64,000 nt of DNA from Spirochaetota bacterium (GCA_026415295.1 JAOAHJ010000023.1:62001-126000); one strand, 5' to 3'. Positions 46,757-56,555 are shown, counted from the first letter of the stretch. Numbers and translations: made by a program. The notes: a model not told the origin generated them from the letters alone.

Positions 46757-47293
46757 ATGACCAACTTAGAAAAAATACTCGATGATAATATAAGAAAAAT
46801 TCCAGACTTCCCCAAAAAAGGGATTTTATTTTATGATATAACTTCCATTCTTATGAATCCATATTGTTTAGAACTTATTATTAATGAAATGGAAGACTAC
46901 TATAAAAACATTAAAATTGATGCAGTTATTGCAGCTGAATCTCGTGGTTTTCTCTTTGCCTCACCATTTTGTCTTAATAAAAAGTTACCACTAATTCTTG
47001 CTAGGAAAAAAGGAAAACTACCTGGGGAAACTATTTCAAAAACATATACTTTAGAATATGGTGAAGCTACAATAGAAATTCATAAGGAAGACTTAAAAAA
47101 AGTTGATAATATTTTAATTATAGATGATTTAGTGGCAACAGGTGGAACTTTAAAAGCTATAGCAGATCTTGTAGAAGAAAATGGTAAAAAGGTTATTGGT
47201 ATTTTTTGTGTAATAGGTTTACCTTTTTTAAACTACAACAAACTTTTGGGAAAATATGATGTAAAAACACTTATTAACTACCACTCAGAATAA
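46757..47293 (+). CDS. apt: Adenine phosphoribosyltransferase
   Basis: A 178-aa purine-salvage enzyme making AMP from adenine and PRPP. I place the start at ATG 46757, with TTGGAGTTAATT upstream; an in-frame TTG at 46745 lies inside that ribosome site. IPDFPKKGILFYDITS, AVIAAESRGFLFASPF, LPLILARKKGKLPGETIS and the PRPP loop ILIIDDLVATGGTLKA are diagnostic. Full length. It is followed by a 230-base gap and then rpmH, so it seems to be transcribed alone. Salvage of adenine would complement the guaB and pyrimidine genes elsewhere in the window. Confidence 0.95.
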   Translation: MTNLEKILDDNIRKIPDFPKKGILFYDITSILMNPYCLELIINEMEDYYKNIKIDAVIAAESRGFLFASPFCLNKKLPLILARKKGKLPGETISKTYTLEYGEATIEIHKEDLKKVDNILIIDDLVATGGTLKAIADLVEENGKKVIGIFCVIGLPFLNYNKLLGKYDVKTLINYHSE

Positions 47294-47524
47294 AAACTTG
47301 ACTAAATAAAAAAATAATTTATTTTTGATACACAGAAATAATTAGTAGTAGAATAAAATAAAACAATTAAATATAATAATAATATTATTATTATAAACTA
47401 AAAAACAAATATTAAAAATTAATTAATAAATAATAATCTAATTTATGAATTGTAAATTGAAAAAAGAAATAATACTTTTTATAAATCAATAATATTATAA
47501 ATTAATTGTAATAGAGAGGAGAAT

Positions 47525-47680
47525 ATGAAAAGAACTTATCAACCACATAATACTAAAAGATTAAAGACTCATGGATTTAGAAAAAGAATGCAAGATAAAG
47601 ATGGAAGAAAAGTTTTATCAAGAAGAAGAAGAAAAGGAAGAAAAGTTTTAACTGTTTCATCCGTTAAAAAAGCAAAATAA
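47525..47680 (+). CDS. rpmH: 50S ribosomal protein L34
   Basis: A 51-aa basic protein beginning [20 protein letters not shown], the nearly invariant start of bacterial L34, and containing [19 protein letters not shown]. The family is usually 44-47 aa; here the C-terminus has a few extra residues (TVSSVKKAK). GAGAGGAGAAT precedes the ATG. It opens the conserved rpmH-rnpA-yidD-yidC-jag-mnmE cluster. In many bacteria dnaA is upstream of rpmH and the origin is close; here apt occupies that side. Confidence 0.96.
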   Translation: MKRTYQPHNTKRLKTHGFRKRMQDKDGRKVLSRRRRKGRKVLTVSSVKKAK

Positions 47681-47885
47681 ATTTTGTATAAATTTAAATA
47701 AAAATAAATTATTTTTAATTATAAATTAAATATTAAATTATAATTTAATTTCCTTTTTATTTAAAATCTTCAACATTTTTGTTTGATTTATTTATATAAA
47801 TATAATATTTAAATTGTTTATAAATAATAATATTAAATGTAAAGTATATTTTAACACAATTTATAAAAATTCTAAAATTAAAATA

Positions 47886-48218
47886 ATGTTAAATTTTAAA
47901 TTTAATAAAAATGAACATTTAAGAGATCCTATTTTAATAAACAAATTAATAAAAAATAAAATAAAATTTAAAGGTAATTTTTTACATATTTATTATAATA
48001 AAAATTATGAACTTTCATCTAAGATGGCAGTATCTGTATCTAAAAAACATGGCAATTCTGTGATTAGAAATTATTATAAAAGAATAATAAAAGAAGTTTA
48101 TAGAAAAAATAAATATTTATTAAAAAATAATTATAATTTTCTTTTTGTGTTAAAAAATAAACCAAACAATTACAAAGAAATTGAAAATGAGATTTTGCAA
48201 TTATTTGAAAAATTATAA
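47886..48218 (+). CDS. rnpA: Ribonuclease P protein component
   Basis: A 110-aa basic protein that helps the RNase P RNA cut the 5' leader from tRNA precursors. The block AVSVSKKHGNSVIRNYYKRI corresponds to the family RNR signature (R.....NR.KR), with the usual second Arg replaced by Tyr. I choose ATG 47886, giving normal length; the frame extends back to a TTG at 47814, which would add 24 residues that do not match the family. There is no Shine-Dalgarno for either. It overlaps yidD by about 32 bases and has rpmH upstream, the standard arrangement. Confidence 0.85.
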   Translation: MLNFKFNKNEHLRDPILINKLIKNKIKFKGNFLHIYYNKNYELSSKMAVSVSKKHGNSVIRNYYKRIIKEVYRKNKYLLKNNYNFLFVLKNKPNNYKEIENEILQLFEKL

Positions 48219-48489
48219 AAAATATATACCTAATTTTATTAACTTATTAAATAAAACATTTTTCTTTTTAAGCAATTTAATTAATAGCTTTTTCATTTTA
48301 TTAATTATTTTTTATAAAAAGTTTATTTCAATACATTTATATCCTTCTTGTAAATTCATACCTTCTTGTTCAACATATGCTTATGAAGCATACAAAAAAT
48401 ATAATTTCATTAAAGCAACTATATTAACTTTAAAAAGAATATTAAAATGTAATCCATTTAACAAAGGAGGATATGATCCTTTACCCTAA
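48187..48489 (+). CDS. yidD: Membrane protein insertion efficiency factor YidD
   Basis: A 100-aa protein; the normal family is 70-85 aa, so the N-terminus is extended by about 25 hydrophobic residues. The signature region is complete: YPSCKFIPSCSTYAYEAYK and LKCNPFNKGGYDPLP, with the three cysteines expected. YidD helps YidC insert membrane proteins. The ATG at 48187 lies inside rnpA; the frame is open to a TTG two codons earlier. The overlap with rnpA is typical, and yidC follows after about 160 bases. Confidence 0.92.
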   Translation: MRFCNYLKNYKKYIPNFINLLNKTFFFLSNLINSFFILLIIFYKKFISIHLYPSCKFIPSCSTYAYEAYKKYNFIKATILTLKRILKCNPFNKGGYDPLP

Positions 48490-48646
48490 TTTTTTTAAAA
48501 TAGATCATTTATTTTATAATAGTTTTTTAATAAAATAATACCATTATAACACTAAACAAAAAATTATAATAAATATAACTATCACAAAAAAACCAATAAA
48601 TAAAAAAATTAATATAAATAAAATATATTAACAATAAGAGGTAAAA

Positions 48647-50347
48647 ATGCAAAAAAATTTCATTTTATTTATGGTATTGACATTTATATTTACATTATTA
48701 TATTTTACATTTATTGTTCCGAAATTTTTTCCAGAATCACAAATTACAAAACAATCTCAAAATGAACAAATTTCAAAAAACCAAACTAAACAATCCAACC
48801 AAAATGAAACACCAAATATTAATAAAGAGGAAACAAATAAAATTGAAAGTAAAAATGATGAATTAGTCAAAAAAGAAATAATAAAAAATTTTCCAGAAAA
48901 GCTAATTAATCTTGAAAACGAGAATATCCTAGCAACTTTTTCATCTATAGGAGGTAAACTTATCCATTTTGAACTTAAAAATTTTAAATCTGACAAAATT
49001 TCAAATAATAATATGATAATTAACAACAAAAAGGAACCAAACATATCACCTCTTGAAAGTTGCTTTATATCTCTAAACAATATGCAAAAAGTTGAATCTA
49101 TAGACTTTGAAGTTATTGAAGAGAAAAAAGATAGAATAGTATTTAGGAAAGTTATGTCTGATGCTAACAATAATCCAATAGAATTTATAAAAATAATAAC
49201 TCTCGGTAAAGATGATTTAGAAATTGATTTGCATTTTAATGGACTTAATAATAATATACCTATATTAAATGATAATAATTATATTAACTTTTTAAGTTGG
49301 GGATATACTTTAGGGCCATCAGACATTATTGAAAATAGAAATAATAAACAAGAAGTTTCTTTCTATTTCGGTGATACTTATAAAAAACTCAATTTAAAAG
49401 ATAGAAACATAGAGACTATAAATAATTATAAATGGATTTCAGTATCCAACCTCTATTTCACTTTTATTTTAAAAAGAAATGATACTCTAAAATATAATTT
49501 ATATTTAACCCAATTTAACAAAAATGAACATGAGATCATAATAGCACCACAAAAATTTGAATTAATAAAAAATGAATATAAAATAAATGTTTATTTTTTA
49601 CCCAAAAAAAGATCTACTCTTTCTTCTATAGACAAAAGTTTTACACACATTGTAAATTATGGAGGAATATTAAATCCTATTGTAATCTTTTTTAATGCAA
49701 TTTTAGAATTTTTATACAAATTTATTAAAAATTATGGAATAGCAATAATATTAGTATCTCTATTAATAAAAATAGTTCTTTATCCATTAACAAGAAAATC
49801 AATAATTTCAATGAAAAAAATGGCAGAGCTTTCACCTAAAATTCAAGAAATTCAAAACAGAAATAAAAATAACCCCCAAAAAGCACAAATTGAATTATCA
49901 GAACTTTATAAAAAAGAAGGTGTAAGCCCCCTGTCTGGTTGTTTACCAATTTTACTACAACTTCCATTTCTTATTGCTTTTTATAATTCAATTATATATA
50001 ATTTAAATTTAAGAAATGCAAAATTTTTATGGATTAAAGATTTATCATCCCCTGATGTTCTATTTAAACTAAATTTTAGTATTCCTTTTATTGGTAATGA
50101 AATAAGACTTCTACCCATAATAATGATAATAGTATCAATTGTTCAAACAATTATCCAATCAAAAGGACAAGTTTATACTACTCAAGAGCAAAAAACCCAA
50201 TCACAAATAATGTCGTACCTTATGCCTATACTTTTCTTTTTTTTATTTTATAATTTTTCAAGTGGACTTGTACTTTATTGGACCACACAGAATATTTTCT
50301 CAATTATTGAAAATTATATAACAAATATTAATAATAAAAAATCATAA
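48647..50347 (+). CDS. yidC: Membrane protein insertase YidC
   Basis: A 566-aa Oxa1/YidC insertase of the Gram-negative type. TM1 (about 4-24) is followed by an Asn/Lys/Gln-rich linker and a large periplasmic domain (about 85-335) that Gram-positive homologues lack. The conserved five-helix core has NYGIAIILVSLLIKIVLYPL, with the Arg of TRKSIISMKKM, then GCLPILLQLPFLIAFYNSI and LMPILFFFLFYNFSSGLVLYW. It inserts proteins into the inner membrane with or without SecYEG. The start is ATG with AAGAGGTAAAA upstream. The jag homologue follows after 30 bases. Confidence 0.95.
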   Translation: MQKNFILFMVLTFIFTLLYFTFIVPKFFPESQITKQSQNEQISKNQTKQSNQNETPNINKEETNKIESKNDELVKKEIIKNFPEKLINLENENILATFSSIGGKLIHFELKNFKSDKISNNNMIINNKKEPNISPLESCFISLNNMQKVESIDFEVIEEKKDRIVFRKVMSDANNNPIEFIKIITLGKDDLEIDLHFNGLNNNIPILNDNNYINFLSWGYTLGPSDIIENRNNKQEVSFYFGDTYKKLNLKDRNIETINNYKWISVSNLYFTFILKRNDTLKYNLYLTQFNKNEHEIIIAPQKFELIKNEYKINVYFLPKKRSTLSSIDKSFTHIVNYGGILNPIVIFFNAILEFLYKFIKNYGIAIILVSLLIKIVLYPLTRKSIISMKKMAELSPKIQEIQNRNKNNPQKAQIELSELYKKEGVSPLSGCLPILLQLPFLIAFYNSIIYNLNLRNAKFLWIKDLSSPDVLFKLNFSIPFIGNEIRLLPIIMIIVSIVQTIIQSKGQVYTTQEQKTQSQIMSYLMPILFFFLFYNFSSGLVLYWTTQNIFSIIENYITNINNKKS

Positions 50348-50377
50348 TCAAAATGTTATAAAGGAGAGCAAATAAAA

Positions 50378-51013
50378 ATGGATGGACAACTTATTTTTGA
50401 AGGGAAAAATCTTGATGAAGCTCTCGAGAAAGCTTCAAATGAATTAAAAATTAACAAAAATATCATAAGGTATAAAGTTATTGAAAAAAAGAAATCAATT
50501 TTTGGTGAAAAAATCTTAATTGCCATAGAAAATTTGAATAATTTAGAAAATCTTGAAGATAAAATTTACAATTTTGTTCAAGAATTCTTTAATTTATATT
50601 TTTCTTTTCTTGAAATAAATGGAAAAGTTGAAAAACCTATTTTTGAAAATAATTATGCAATAATTAAAATAACAACAAATAATGACAATTTATTTTTAAC
50701 AAACCAAGCTGAAGTACTCCTATCAGCACAAAAAATTTTAAATACTATTGGAAAAAATTATATTGGTGTTGAGCCTAGAATAGTACTTGATTGTAAGGAC
50801 TATAGAAAAAAAAGATCTATTATTTTAGAAAAAATTGCTTTAGAAAAAGCCGAAGAAGTAAAAAAATTTAAAAAAGTTTTTGTATTTAAACCTTTAGAAC
50901 CATATGAAAGAAAAATAATTCATATGACTTTGCAAAATCATCCAGATGTTTATACAGAATCTGAAGGAACTAATTTTTATAAAAAGTTAAAAATAATACC
51001 AAAAACTAAATAG
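50378..51013 (+). CDS. jag: Jag/KhpB RNA-binding protein
   Basis: A 211-aa SpoIIIJ-associated protein. The N-terminal Jag_N domain has FEGKNLDEALEKASNELKIN and KKKSIFGEKI; a KH domain occupies about 85-150 (AQKILNTIGKNYIGVEPRIVLDC); the R3H domain is near the C-terminus with FKPLEPYERKIIHMTLQNHP, which includes the RxxxH pair. Jag (KhpB) binds RNA together with KhpA in several bacteria and influences cell elongation or division. AAGGAG precedes the ATG. It is in its usual place between yidC and mnmE, with the mnmE start 7 bases after its stop. Confidence 0.9.
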   Translation: MDGQLIFEGKNLDEALEKASNELKINKNIIRYKVIEKKKSIFGEKILIAIENLNNLENLEDKIYNFVQEFFNLYFSFLEINGKVEKPIFENNYAIIKITTNNDNLFLTNQAEVLLSAQKILNTIGKNYIGVEPRIVLDCKDYRKKRSIILEKIALEKAEEVKKFKKVFVFKPLEPYERKIIHMTLQNHPDVYTESEGTNFYKKLKIIPKTK

Positions 51014-51020
51014 TTTAAAA

Positions 51021-52700
51021 GTGGTCAAAAATAGAGAATATGATATAATTTTTGCTAATTCTTCTGGTGCAGAAAGTACAAAAGCTATATCTATTTTCAG
51101 ATTATCAGGTGGAAGAAATCTATTATTTAAAATACTTAATTTTATTATTTTTTCAAAAAAAATAGAAAACAAATTAATAAAAGATCTACAAAAAAATTCT
51201 AAGGAAGAATTAGAAAATACAAATTTAGAAAATTTTAAAATTAAAAGAATCAGAAAATTGCAAAAACTTATTAGACCAAGATATGCTTATTTTGTTAAAA
51301 TAATAAATCCATTTTATAATAGCCAAATTTTAGAAAGTAAAGAATATGAAGAACTAAAAAAAATAAAACTAATCGATGAAGGAATTTTTATATTTTACAA
51401 AGCTCCTTATTCATATACTGGAGAGAACATGGTAGAACTCTTTGTACATGGATCAAAAATAATTGAATACATCTTAACAAAACTCTTTATTTTAGCAGGT
51501 TTTTCTATTGCAAAAAATGGAGAGTTTACTAAAAGAGCTTTTTTAAATGGGAAAATTGATCTAATACAAGCCCAAGCTATAAATAATTTAATCAACTCAA
51601 AATCTTTAATTTCATACCAAACTTCTTTAAACAATTTACAAAAAAAGTTTTCAAATAAAATTTTTAAAATTAAAAACTACCTTTTTGATGCCATATCCTA
51701 TCTTGAAGCTTCCTTAGATTATCCCGAAGAGGAATTATACGATAATATTGAAATGATTGCAAATATTAAAAATTTATTAAACCAATCATTAAATGAAATA
51801 GATAAATTATTAAAAAATTCATCTTTTTTTAAAATTATTAATGAAGGGATAAAGATTGTTATATCAGGCCCAACAAATACTGGTAAATCTTCATTTTTTA
51901 ATCTTCTTTTAAATGAAGATAGAGCTATTGTTTCCGAAATACATGGGACAACAAGAGACTATTTAGAAGGAAATATAAACATAAAAAATATTGCTATTAA
52001 AATATTTGATTCACCTGGAATTAGAGAATCTTATGATCCTGTGGAAATAATTGGAATTGAAAGAATTCAAAAAATTATAGAAGAAGCTGATCTTATTTTA
52101 TTTTTATTATCACCAGATGAAAAATTAAACAAAAAAAACATTGAAAAAATAATTAATCATAAGGATAAAGTTGTTTTTATATTAAATAAATTTGATCTTA
52201 TTGACAAAGTTGATAATTTTTTAAAAGAGATAAAATTAAATGCAAATATTGAAGATTTTCAAAGCAAATTAACCATTGAAAAATTTTCATTTTTAATCAA
52301 CAAATACATGCATAATACTTCATTTTATGAAAATTTAACTTATAATATTGATTTTATTAAGCAAAATTTTGGTACCAAAAAAATAATAATTCCTTCTTCT
52401 ACTATAGATTCAAAAGAAAAGACAATAGAAATTTTTAATTATCTAATATCTTTTATTTTTAATTTTGATAATATAATTAATGAACCTCCTTATATCCAAA
52501 ATGAAAGAGAAATTTTTTTCCTAAATAACTTAAAACTTTCTATTACAAATTCACTAGATTTGTTAGAAAAAAATCAATATTTTGATATGATTGCTGAAGA
52601 ATTATCTTTAGGTTTGAGAAATATATTGGAGCTTACAGGTGAAGATTACAATGAAACTCTATATGAAAATATTTTTAATAAATTTTGCCTTGGTAAATAG
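51021..52700 (+). CDS. mnmE: tRNA-modifying GTPase MnmE, with insertions
   Basis: A 559-aa TrmE GTPase (usual length about 450-460). The tetrahydrofolate-binding N domain has YAPYSYTGENMVE-like KAPYSYTGENMVELFVHGS, preceded by about 60 extra charged residues. The helical domain carries an inserted G domain with P-loop GPTNTGKSS, IHGTTRDYLEG and FDSPGIRE, NKFDL, and the C-terminal CLGK motif, whose Cys is needed for activity. About 40 extra residues follow NKFDL. With MnmG it makes the 5-carboxymethylaminomethyl or taurinomethyl-type uridine modification at wobble position 34. GTG is the likely start. mnmG itself is not here; the next gene is a PatB-type enzyme 2 bases later. Confidence 0.9.
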   Translation: MVKNREYDIIFANSSGAESTKAISIFRLSGGRNLLFKILNFIIFSKKIENKLIKDLQKNSKEELENTNLENFKIKRIRKLQKLIRPRYAYFVKIINPFYNSQILESKEYEELKKIKLIDEGIFIFYKAPYSYTGENMVELFVHGSKIIEYILTKLFILAGFSIAKNGEFTKRAFLNGKIDLIQAQAINNLINSKSLISYQTSLNNLQKKFSNKIFKIKNYLFDAISYLEASLDYPEEELYDNIEMIANIKNLLNQSLNEIDKLLKNSSFFKIINEGIKIVISGPTNTGKSSFFNLLLNEDRAIVSEIHGTTRDYLEGNINIKNIAIKIFDSPGIRESYDPVEIIGIERIQKIIEEADLILFLLSPDEKLNKKNIEKIINHKDKVVFILNKFDLIDKVDNFLKEIKLNANIEDFQSKLTIEKFSFLINKYMHNTSFYENLTYNIDFIKQNFGTKKIIIPSSTIDSKEKTIEIFNYLISFIFNFDNIINEPPYIQNEREIFFLNNLKLSITNSLDLLEKNQYFDMIAEELSLGLRNILELTGEDYNETLYENIFNKFCLGK

Positions 52701-52702
52701 AT

Positions 52703-54025
52703 ATGAAAAAATATAACTTTAACAAAATTATTAATAGAAAAAATACCTGCTCTATCAAATGGGAAGGTAATAAACTTTTTAATAAAAAAGAAAATCTTAT
52801 ACCTTTATGGGTTGCGGATATGGATTTCCCTATTCCAAAAGAGGTTGTTAGAGAAGTTAAAAAAAGAGCTTCTCATCCAATTTATGGATATACAATAAGA
52901 CCAAATTCTTATTTTGAAACTATTATAAACTGGTTTAATATAAATTATAATTTTAAAATACAAAAAGAATGGATTATTTCAACTCCCGGAATCGTACCAG
53001 CAATTAACTTTGCTATTCAAGCATATACAGAACCTCAAGATAAAATTATAATACAAACTCCTGTTTACTACCCATTTAACGATTCAATCATTAATAACAA
53101 TAGAATTCCTATTCATAACAGTTTAATTTATAAAAAGTTAGATAAAAATAAAGAAGAAAATATTATAAATGAGCTAAAAAAGAGATTTATAAATCAAAAT
53201 TATAAAAAAAAAGGTGAGTTAAAATTAAATTTATATTCATGGTTTATAGATTATGATGACTTAATCAATAAAATTGATGATAAAACAAAAATGATAATAC
53301 TTTGCAATCCTGCAAATCCAGTTGGAAGAGTTTGGACTTTCGAAGAACTTAAAAAGTTAGGAGAAATTTGTCTTGAAAGAAACATTATTGTATTATCAGA
53401 TGAAATACACTGTGACCTCTCTATGCAAAATCATAAATATGTTCCTTTTGCTTCTATCTCTGATGAAATTTCTAATATTACAATAACTTGCACAGCAGCA
53501 AGTAAAACTTTTAATATTGCTGGTTTATATAATTCTAACATAATTATAAAAAATGAAATTTTAAAAAAAAAATATTTACAAGTTTTACTAAAGAATGGAC
53601 TTGGAGCAGCAAATCTATTTGGTATAATTGCAACAGAAGCAGCTTACAGATATGGAAAAGATTGGTTAATTCAAGTAAAGAATTATATCTTTGAAAATTA
53701 TCTTTATACTATCTATACATTTTCTCAGAATCTTCCAGATGCCAAAATTACTTTACTTGAAGGAACTTTTCTTGTTTTAATAGACTTTAATCCATATAAA
53801 GAAAAAATTATTAAAATTATTAATAAAAAATTCCCAAATAATTTACTTGAATTTGAAGATTTTGATAAAATACTCAAGATTTTTTTTGAAGATCTATGCA
53901 ACATATGGGTTGATGAAGGGATTAAATTTGGAAAAGAAGCATCCGGATTTATGAGAATTAACATTGCTACATCAAGATTTATTTTAGAAAAAGCATATAA
54001 AAATATATTTAATTTATTATCATAA
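52703..54025 (+). CDS. MalY/PatB-family PLP-dependent C-S lyase or aminotransferase
   Basis: A 440-aa fold-type I PLP enzyme of the MalY/PatB group, longer than the usual 390 aa. WVADMDFPIPKEVVREV, HPIYGYTIRPNSYFETI, ILCNPANPVGRVWTFEEL, SDEIHCDLSM, and CTAASKTFNIAGL with the Schiff-base Lys (in ASKTF) identify the family. Members cleave cystathionine or cysteine (beta C-S lyase) and some act as aminotransferases. An insert of about 45 residues near residue 150-195 is AT-rich. The ATG lies 2 bases after the mnmE stop, so it belongs to the rpmH-to-mnmE transcript. It converges on the nitroreductase gene; a hairpin of AAAATTGA/TCAATTTT at 54024-54040 between them could be a weak terminator. Confidence 0.85.
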   Translation: MKKYNFNKIINRKNTCSIKWEGNKLFNKKENLIPLWVADMDFPIPKEVVREVKKRASHPIYGYTIRPNSYFETIINWFNINYNFKIQKEWIISTPGIVPAINFAIQAYTEPQDKIIIQTPVYYPFNDSIINNNRIPIHNSLIYKKLDKNKEENIINELKKRFINQNYKKKGELKLNLYSWFIDYDDLINKIDDKTKMIILCNPANPVGRVWTFEELKKLGEICLERNIIVLSDEIHCDLSMQNHKYVPFASISDEISNITITCTAASKTFNIAGLYNSNIIIKNEILKKKYLQVLLKNGLGAANLFGIIATEAAYRYGKDWLIQVKNYIFENYLYTIYTFSQNLPDAKITLLEGTFLVLIDFNPYKEKIIKIINKKFPNNLLEFEDFDKILKIFFEDLCNIWVDEGIKFGKEASGFMRINIATSRFILEKAYKNIFNLLS

Positions 54026-54064
54026 AATTGAATCAATTTTTATTTAAAATTAATTTTAAATCAA

Positions 54065-54613
54065 TTATCTAATCTGCAAGATCTCTTCTAAATTTTTTCT
54101 CTCTGGTCTATTTAGTTCTCTCTCTATTTGATCTTTGTTTAATTTATTATTGTCTAAATTATCATCTTTTTCCCCAATAATTATCAAAGTTATTACTTCT
54201 GAATCATTTTCCAAACCTAGTAATTCTTTTACTTTTTGTGGTGAAAAACCAGCTATAGGATGAGCAACATATCCTAATTCTGTAAACAATAATATTAAAA
54301 ATCCTACAAATATCCCTGTATCAAAAGAATAATAAAACCTATCTTTAATAATACAATCATAATCTTTTTTACTCCAGATTGCCAAAACTGCAGAAGCTTC
54401 ATAACACCATTCATTACCCTTTGAATAAACACTCTTTAATTTTTGAAGAATCTCGTTTGATATGCATGCAACAACTCTCCATGGTTGATTATTAAAACAT
54501 GAAGGTGCAAGAAGAGCCAACTCAACAATTTTTTTTATTTCATTTATATCAATATTCCCTTTCTTTAAATTTCTATAAGCTCTTCTTTTTTCAACTGCTT
54601 CTCTTATATTCAT
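54065..54613 (-). CDS. Nitroreductase-family flavoprotein
   Basis: A 182-aa FMN-dependent oxidoreductase. The start IREAVEKRRAYRNLKKGNID with the Arg-rich FMN phosphate contacts, LLAPSCFNNQPWRVVA, and GYVAHPIAGFSPQKVKELLG, which precedes the final strand (LIIIGEK), match the nitroreductase family. Family members reduce nitro groups, quinones or flavins with NAD(P)H; the true substrate of this one is unknown. AAAAGGG lies before the ATG. It is the last gene of the transporter/beta-galactosidase group, 10 bases downstream of the GH42 gene. Confidence 0.88.
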   Translation of the reverse strand: MNIREAVEKRRAYRNLKKGNIDINEIKKIVELALLAPSCFNNQPWRVVACISNEILQKLKSVYSKGNEWCYEASAVLAIWSKKDYDCIIKDRFYYSFDTGIFVGFLILLFTELGYVAHPIAGFSPQKVKELLGLENDSEVITLIIIGEKDDNLDNNKLNKDQIERELNRPERKNLEEILQIR

Positions 54614-54623
54614 ATAAACCCTT

Positions 54624-56555
54624 TTATATTTTTATTTCAATAATTTCATAAGGTTCAATAATATAATCAAAAAAATTAATTGTTTCGTTATTATAGTTAA
54701 TAACATAAATTTTATCTATTAGTATAAATAGTTCCAGATTTTTTTTATTCAGAATTTTTAAAATGAATTCATCTATATCTAAATCAGAAATATTTTTAAA
54801 AATTTTTTTTAATTTATATATAGGAATCATATTACTTGGTATAAATTTCCTAATAATTTTATTTAATTCAACAGAATTAAAACAAGAGGACAGATAAAGT
54901 GTTTTCTTATCTTCTGAAATAATAAATGGTACTATTATATCCTTTCCTTTGTATTCCAATCTTTCAATCCAGTAATCTCCAGTAATTTCCATTCCATTAT
55001 AACTAAAATTAAAATCTTTTATTGCTCCAAAATCAATTATTTTAAATTCAATATTTCTAAAAACTTTAATTAAACTCTCATTTAAATTTATTCTATTATA
55101 TTGATCTTTAATATCTGTCATACAAGTTACTATAAGATAATTTTTAAATGATTTTATTTTTTCTTTAATTTCATTGTCTAGATAAATTGCATAAGGAAAT
55201 ATTAAAATATCAAATTTATTTAAATTTTCTTCATTTTTAAATATAAATTCAGGTATAAATCCTAAAGATTTAAAGACCTCATAAAAGTTAAAAATTCCTT
55301 CAATATAAGAAAAATCTTTAGATACGCTGTTAATTGAATGAATAAAACTATTTTCATAATCAAAATATATTCCAACCTTATATTTGTTTCCAGAATCTTT
55401 GTTAAATTGATTTAAATTTCCTTTTATTTTTTTTTCTTCTTTATTTATATAAAAATCATGTAAAATTTTTAACCTTGGAGAATCCTCTGTTTTACCATTA
55501 TAATTCAATATAGCATTATGATATTGTTCAGCTCCAAAACTTAAAGCTCTATCTCTAAATATAAGAATATCATCTGCATTGTGTAAAAATCCTTGATAAA
55601 TCCAACACTTTAATATTTCATAGGGATAATACCAATTTCTTTTTTGCCAATTAACCCTTCCTGGTTGCAATTCCATTATTGTAAAAGGTTTCCTTTTTAA
55701 AGAATACATTAATGAATAATTCATAGAAATTAAAGCTGGATTAAAAATATCAGATGGTATATAACTGTCATATGATACAAAATCATATTGCTTTGCCAAT
55801 TCAAAATAATCAATTTCTGTAAAATTTACCATAAAGTTATGAGTTATTGCTTTGTTTGAATATTTTCTTATTAACTCCTCTTGAAAATTGGAAAATTCAA
55901 TTATATTTTTTGTAGTAAATCTATAAAAATCAAGATATTGATGAGGATTTGGTAAAGCATTTGTCTGTTTAGGTGTTTCTATTTGATCAAAACTATTATA
56001 CATTTGTGACCAAAAAACAGTTCCCCATGCTTTATTAAGATTCTCTATAGTTATATATTTATTTTTTAAATATTTTCGAAATTTTTCATCACATTTTTCA
56101 CAATAACAATATGTTGTCCCTTCACAACCAAACTCATTATCTATTTGCCAAGCATATAAAGATTTTGAATCTTTATATCTCTTTATAATCTTTTCCAACA
56201 ATTTTGATATGTATTCTTTATAAATATCACTTGAAAAACAATAGTGTCTTCTAGAACCAAAATTTCTAATAGATCCATCTCTATTTCTTTGTAAAATTTC
56301 TGGATATTTTCTTATAAGCCATGCTGGAGGTGTTGCAGAAGGAGTGCCAAAAATAATTTTCAAACCTAGATTTTCAGAGATATTAAAAACTTTATCAAAT
56401 AGATCAAAATTAAAAATTCCTTCTTCTGGCTCAAATATATCCCAAGCAAACTCACCAATTCTTATTATCTCTATTCCATTATTAATAAAAGTATTTAAGT
56501 CATTCTCAACTCTATTTTCTCCCCAATGTTCAGGATAATATGCAACTCCTAACAT
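54624..56555 (-). CDS. GH42 beta-galactosidase
   Basis: A 643-aa glycoside hydrolase. I choose ATG 56555 (MLGVAYYPEHWGENRVENDL), preceded by AGAGGTATTT; the frame is open 9 codons further to a TTG. The catalytic TIM barrel covers about 1-370: WQIDNEFGCE has the acid/base Glu, and MELQPGRVNWQ the nucleophile Glu (about 295). CYCEKCDEKF marks the metal-binding cysteines of GH42 enzymes. A trimerisation and a beta domain follow. There is no signal peptide, so it acts in the cytoplasm on an imported galactoside. It is the last-but-one gene after an ABC transporter, which suggests that the transporter brings in an oligosaccharide or galactoside. Confidence 0.93.
   Translation of the reverse strand: MLGVAYYPEHWGENRVENDLNTFINNGIEIIRIGEFAWDIFEPEEGIFNFDLFDKVFNISENLGLKIIFGTPSATPPAWLIRKYPEILQRNRDGSIRNFGSRRHYCFSSDIYKEYISKLLEKIIKRYKDSKSLYAWQIDNEFGCEGTTYCYCEKCDEKFRKYLKNKYITIENLNKAWGTVFWSQMYNSFDQIETPKQTNALPNPHQYLDFYRFTTKNIIEFSNFQEELIRKYSNKAITHNFMVNFTEIDYFELAKQYDFVSYDSYIPSDIFNPALISMNYSLMYSLKRKPFTIMELQPGRVNWQKRNWYYPYEILKCWIYQGFLHNADDILIFRDRALSFGAEQYHNAILNYNGKTEDSPRLKILHDFYINKEEKKIKGNLNQFNKDSGNKYKVGIYFDYENSFIHSINSVSKDFSYIEGIFNFYEVFKSLGFIPEFIFKNEENLNKFDILIFPYAIYLDNEIKEKIKSFKNYLIVTCMTDIKDQYNRINLNESLIKVFRNIEFKIIDFGAIKDFNFSYNGMEITGDYWIERLEYKGKDIIVPFIISEDKKTLYLSSCFNSVELNKIIRKFIPSNMIPIYKLKKIFKNISDLDIDEFILKILNKKNLELFILIDKIYVINYNNETINFFDYIIEPYEIIEIKI

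Noticed and set aside
47294-47524. Possible replication origin before rpmH
   Set aside because: Only one 7/9 match to a DnaA box (TGATACACA at 47326-47334) and no cluster of boxes; dnaA is absent. Not enough for an oriC call.
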